Assembly: GCF_014284155.1 (NCBI RefSeq)
Contig: NZ_JACOFZ010000001.1
Location: 124,001 to 188,000, forward strand
Source of the DNA: Affinundibacterium nitidum
GTDB taxonomy: Bacteria > Pseudomonadota > Gammaproteobacteria > Burkholderiales > Burkholderiaceae_D
DNA: 64,000 nt
Reading direction: 5' to 3'
Shown here: piece after piece, positions 62,079-64,000 of the stretch
Position numbering within the stretch: the first letter of the stretch is position 1
Layout: each line of letters begins with the position of its first letter
Position numbers and translations under genes: made by a program
Notes under the pieces: model-generated
Seen by the model: the letters and a program-made list of their open reading frames with translations, nothing else
Database searches by the model: none
Told to the model about the DNA's origin: nothing

Positions 62079-64000
62079 ATGATGCAACAATATAACGCCA
62101 ACTCGTATCTGTTCGGCGGCAATGCGCCGTATGTTGAAGAACTATACGAAGCGTATCTGAACAATCCAGGCTCAGTTCCTGACAATTGGCGTGCATACTT
62201 TGACGCCATGCAACACGTTCCCGCTGTTGACGGTACAAGTAAGCCAGACGTCGCCCACGCGCCGGTTATAGCTTCTTTTGCTGAACGCGCTAAACAAGGC
62301 CCAATTCGCACAGTAAGTGCTTCCGCGGATGCGGAAATGGGACGCAAACGTGTCGCCGCTCAACAATTGATTGCAGCATATCGCTTCCTCGGTAGCCGTT
62401 GGGCTAACCTCGATCCTTTGCAACGTCAGGAACGTCCAGTCCTGCCAGAGTTGGAGCCAAGTTTTTATGGCTTCACTGACGCTGACATGGATATTCAATT
62501 CAATATCAGCAATACCTATTTTGGCTCTGAAACCGCGTCTTTGAGGGACTTAATCAATTCTTTGCGTGATACTTACTGCCGTTCTATCGGTGCTGAATTC
62601 ATGTACATCAGCGATCCAGCGGAAAAGCGCTGGATGCAAGAAAAATTAGAATCTATCCGCTCTACGCCTAGCTTCACTGCAGAGAAGAAAAAGCATATTC
62701 TTGATCGTTTGACTGCAGCGGAAGGCTTAGAGCGCTATTTACATACCCGTTATGTCGGTCAAAAACGTTTCTCATTGGAAGGCGGAGAGAGTTTCATCGC
62801 ATCTATGGATGAGACAATTCAACGTGCTGGTGAGCGTGGCGTAGAAGAGATAGTTATCGGTATGGCACATCGCGGCCGTTTGAACGTGTTGGTGAATACC
62901 CTGGGCAAGATGCCGCAAGATTTGTTCGCCGAATTTGAGGGTAAACACGGTGATGATTTACCTGCTGGTGACGTGAAATACCACCAAGGTTTTTCTTCAG
63001 ATATTTCTACCCCAGGCGGTCCAGTACATCTGTCCTTGGCGTTTAATCCATCCCATTTGGAAATCGTTAATCCTGTGGTCGAAGGCTCTGTCAAAGCACG
63101 CATGGACCGTCGTGGCGACAAAGATGGCTCTCAAGTATTGCCAATCTTGGTGCACGGCGATGCGGCGTTTGCCGGTCAAGGTGTTGTGATGGAAACCTTG
63201 AACTTGGCGCAAACACGCGGTTACGGCACAGGCGGCACGGTGCATATCGTGATTAATAATCAAATTGGTTTTACGACATCTGATCCACGTGACGCACGCT
63301 CCACAACTTACTGCTCAGACGTCGTCAAGATGATTGAGGCACCAGTATTGCACGTTAATGCAGACGATCCTGAAGCTGTTGTGTTAGCGACGCAAATTGC
63401 GCTCGACTATCGCATGACCTTCAAAAAAGACGTCGTGGTCGACATTATCTGCTACCGTAAACTTGGTCATAACGAGCAAGATACACCTGCATTGACACAG
63501 CCATTGATGTACAAAAAGATCGGTCAACATCCAGGTACACGTAAGATGTACGCGGATAAATTGGCTGCTCAAGGTACGATCCCTGCAGATGGTGGTGATC
63601 AAATGGTTGCGGCATTCCGTGAGGCGATGGATGCTGGCAAGCACACACATGATCCAGTTATTTCCAACTTCAAGAATAAATACGCAGTCGATTGGATTCC
63701 ATTCCTCAATCGTAAATGGACTGATGCTGCAGATACAGCAGTGCCAACTTCCGAGTTGAAGCGATTGGCCGAGCGCATCACGACAGTGCCTGAAGGCTTC
63801 AAGCCACATAGCTTGGTCGAAAAAGTATTGGGCGATCGTGCAGCAATGGGACGTGGCGACATGAACCTTGATTGGGGCATGGGCGAACATTTGGCTTATG
63901 CCTCATTGGTGTCTTCTGGCTATGCAATTCGCTTGACAGGTCAAGACGCTGGTCGCGGCACTTTTGTTCACCGTCATGCTGTATTGCATGACCAAAATCG
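62079..64000 (+). CDS. sucA: 2-oxoglutarate dehydrogenase E1 component, 3' end cut by window edge
   Basis: The first ATG is at 62079 (ATG also at 62082), after AAAGGTGAG. About 640 residues are visible of about 950. MMQQYNANSYLFGGNAPYV and YEAYLNNPGSVPDNWRAYFDAM are the E1 N-terminal helix. The TPP-domain core has GMAHRGRLNVLVNTLGK, HLSLAFNPSHLEIVNPVVEG, HGDAAFAGQGVVMETLN and INNQIGFTTSDPRDARS. It decarboxylates 2-oxoglutarate in the 2-OGDH complex; sucB and lpd are expected beyond the edge. The frame stays open to the last base. Confidence 0.97.
   Translation, partial: MMQQYNANSYLFGGNAPYVEELYEAYLNNPGSVPDNWRAYFDAMQHVPAVDGTSKPDVAHAPVIASFAERAKQGPIRTVSASADAEMGRKRVAAQQLIAAYRFLGSRWANLDPLQRQERPVLPELEPSFYGFTDADMDIQFNISNTYFGSETASLRDLINSLRDTYCRSIGAEFMYISDPAEKRWMQEKLESIRSTPSFTAEKKKHILDRLTAAEGLERYLHTRYVGQKRFSLEGGESFIASMDETIQRAGERGVEEIVIGMAHRGRLNVLVNTLGKMPQDLFAEFEGKHGDDLPAGDVKYHQGFSSDISTPGGPVHLSLAFNPSHLEIVNPVVEGSVKARMDRRGDKDGSQVLPILVHGDAAFAGQGVVMETLNLAQTRGYGTGGTVHIVINNQIGFTTSDPRDARSTTYCSDVVKMIEAPVLHVNADDPEAVVLATQIALDYRMTFKKDVVVDIICYRKLGHNEQDTPALTQPLMYKKIGQHPGTRKMYADKLAAQGTIPADGGDQMVAAFREAMDAGKHTHDPVISNFKNKYAVDWIPFLNRKWTDAADTAVPTSELKRLAERITTVPEGFKPHSLVEKVLGDRAAMGRGDMNLDWGMGEHLAYASLVSSGYAIRLTGQDAGRGTFVHRHAVLHDQN

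Overview
The window is 64 kb of ordinary chromosome from a betaproteobacterium, most likely Burkholderiales/Oxalobacteraceae. A moderately AT-rich relative such as Undibacterium is my guess from gene content, the class I PHA genes, the DUF2863 protein, the sdhCDAB-sdhE-gltA-sucA order and a base composition near 48-50% GC by eye. Coding density is high. I see no rRNA, CRISPR array, transposase, integrase or intact prophage. Two genes are cut by the window edges: purL on the left lacks its start, and sucA on the right lacks its end.

Region by region. 1-7.6 kb: purL, a DUF5077/DUF3472-type lipoprotein, and an SbtA-like bicarbonate permease divergent from a LysR regulator. 7.6-13 kb: a possibly structured leader before a ChaN-family protein, the NAD-precursor pair pnuC plus a NadR-type kinase, and rpoD with an unusually long N-terminal extension and two terminator-like hairpins in its upstream region. 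13.3-18.7 kb: serS, an EAL-CBS-GGDEF protein, tRNA-Ser(CGA), a small HTH protein, a phage-type AAA ATPase with an altered P-loop, and tRNA-Pro(GGG). 19-25.3 kb: an M14 carboxypeptidase, a CYTH protein, a DUF2863 protein, a YfcG-type GST, and a BlaI-type repressor with an M56 peptidase carrying two TonB-C-like domains, preceded by four repeats on a 14-bp period.

25.7-42.9 kb is mostly housekeeping: mfd-serB, ispD-ispF, a DUF4404 protein, the msrB-yciB-bolA-parvulin cluster, selO, the cheZ-cheA pair, a PIN-domain protein, yaaA, bamD, and rluD-pgeF. 43-49.5 kb holds the polyhydroxyalkanoate genes phaC-phaB-phaR, then rimO, a cystathionine beta-lyase-like gene and a GNAT acetyltransferase.

49.5-64 kb is a TCA-cycle supercluster. 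On the minus strand are mdh, a CitE-like lyase, an MliC-like protein and acnA. Divergent on the plus strand are a GntR/UTRA regulator, sdhC-sdhD-sdhA-sdhB-sdhE, gltA and sucA. Together these cover aconitase, 2-oxoglutarate dehydrogenase E1, succinate dehydrogenase, malate dehydrogenase and citrate synthase. The 408-bp divergent region between mdh and the GntR gene carries an 18-bp perfect palindrome and repeated motifs. The sucA leader can form alternative helices next to its Shine-Dalgarno sequence, and Burkholderiales are known to carry a conserved sucA 5' UTR RNA motif.

No wholly new multi-gene system is evident. The best leads are the RNA or operator elements (ChaN leader, rpoD leader, sucA leader, blaI repeats, GntR palindrome) and the altered phage-type ATPase between two tRNAs. 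All functional calls rest on reading motifs by eye; no database search was run.
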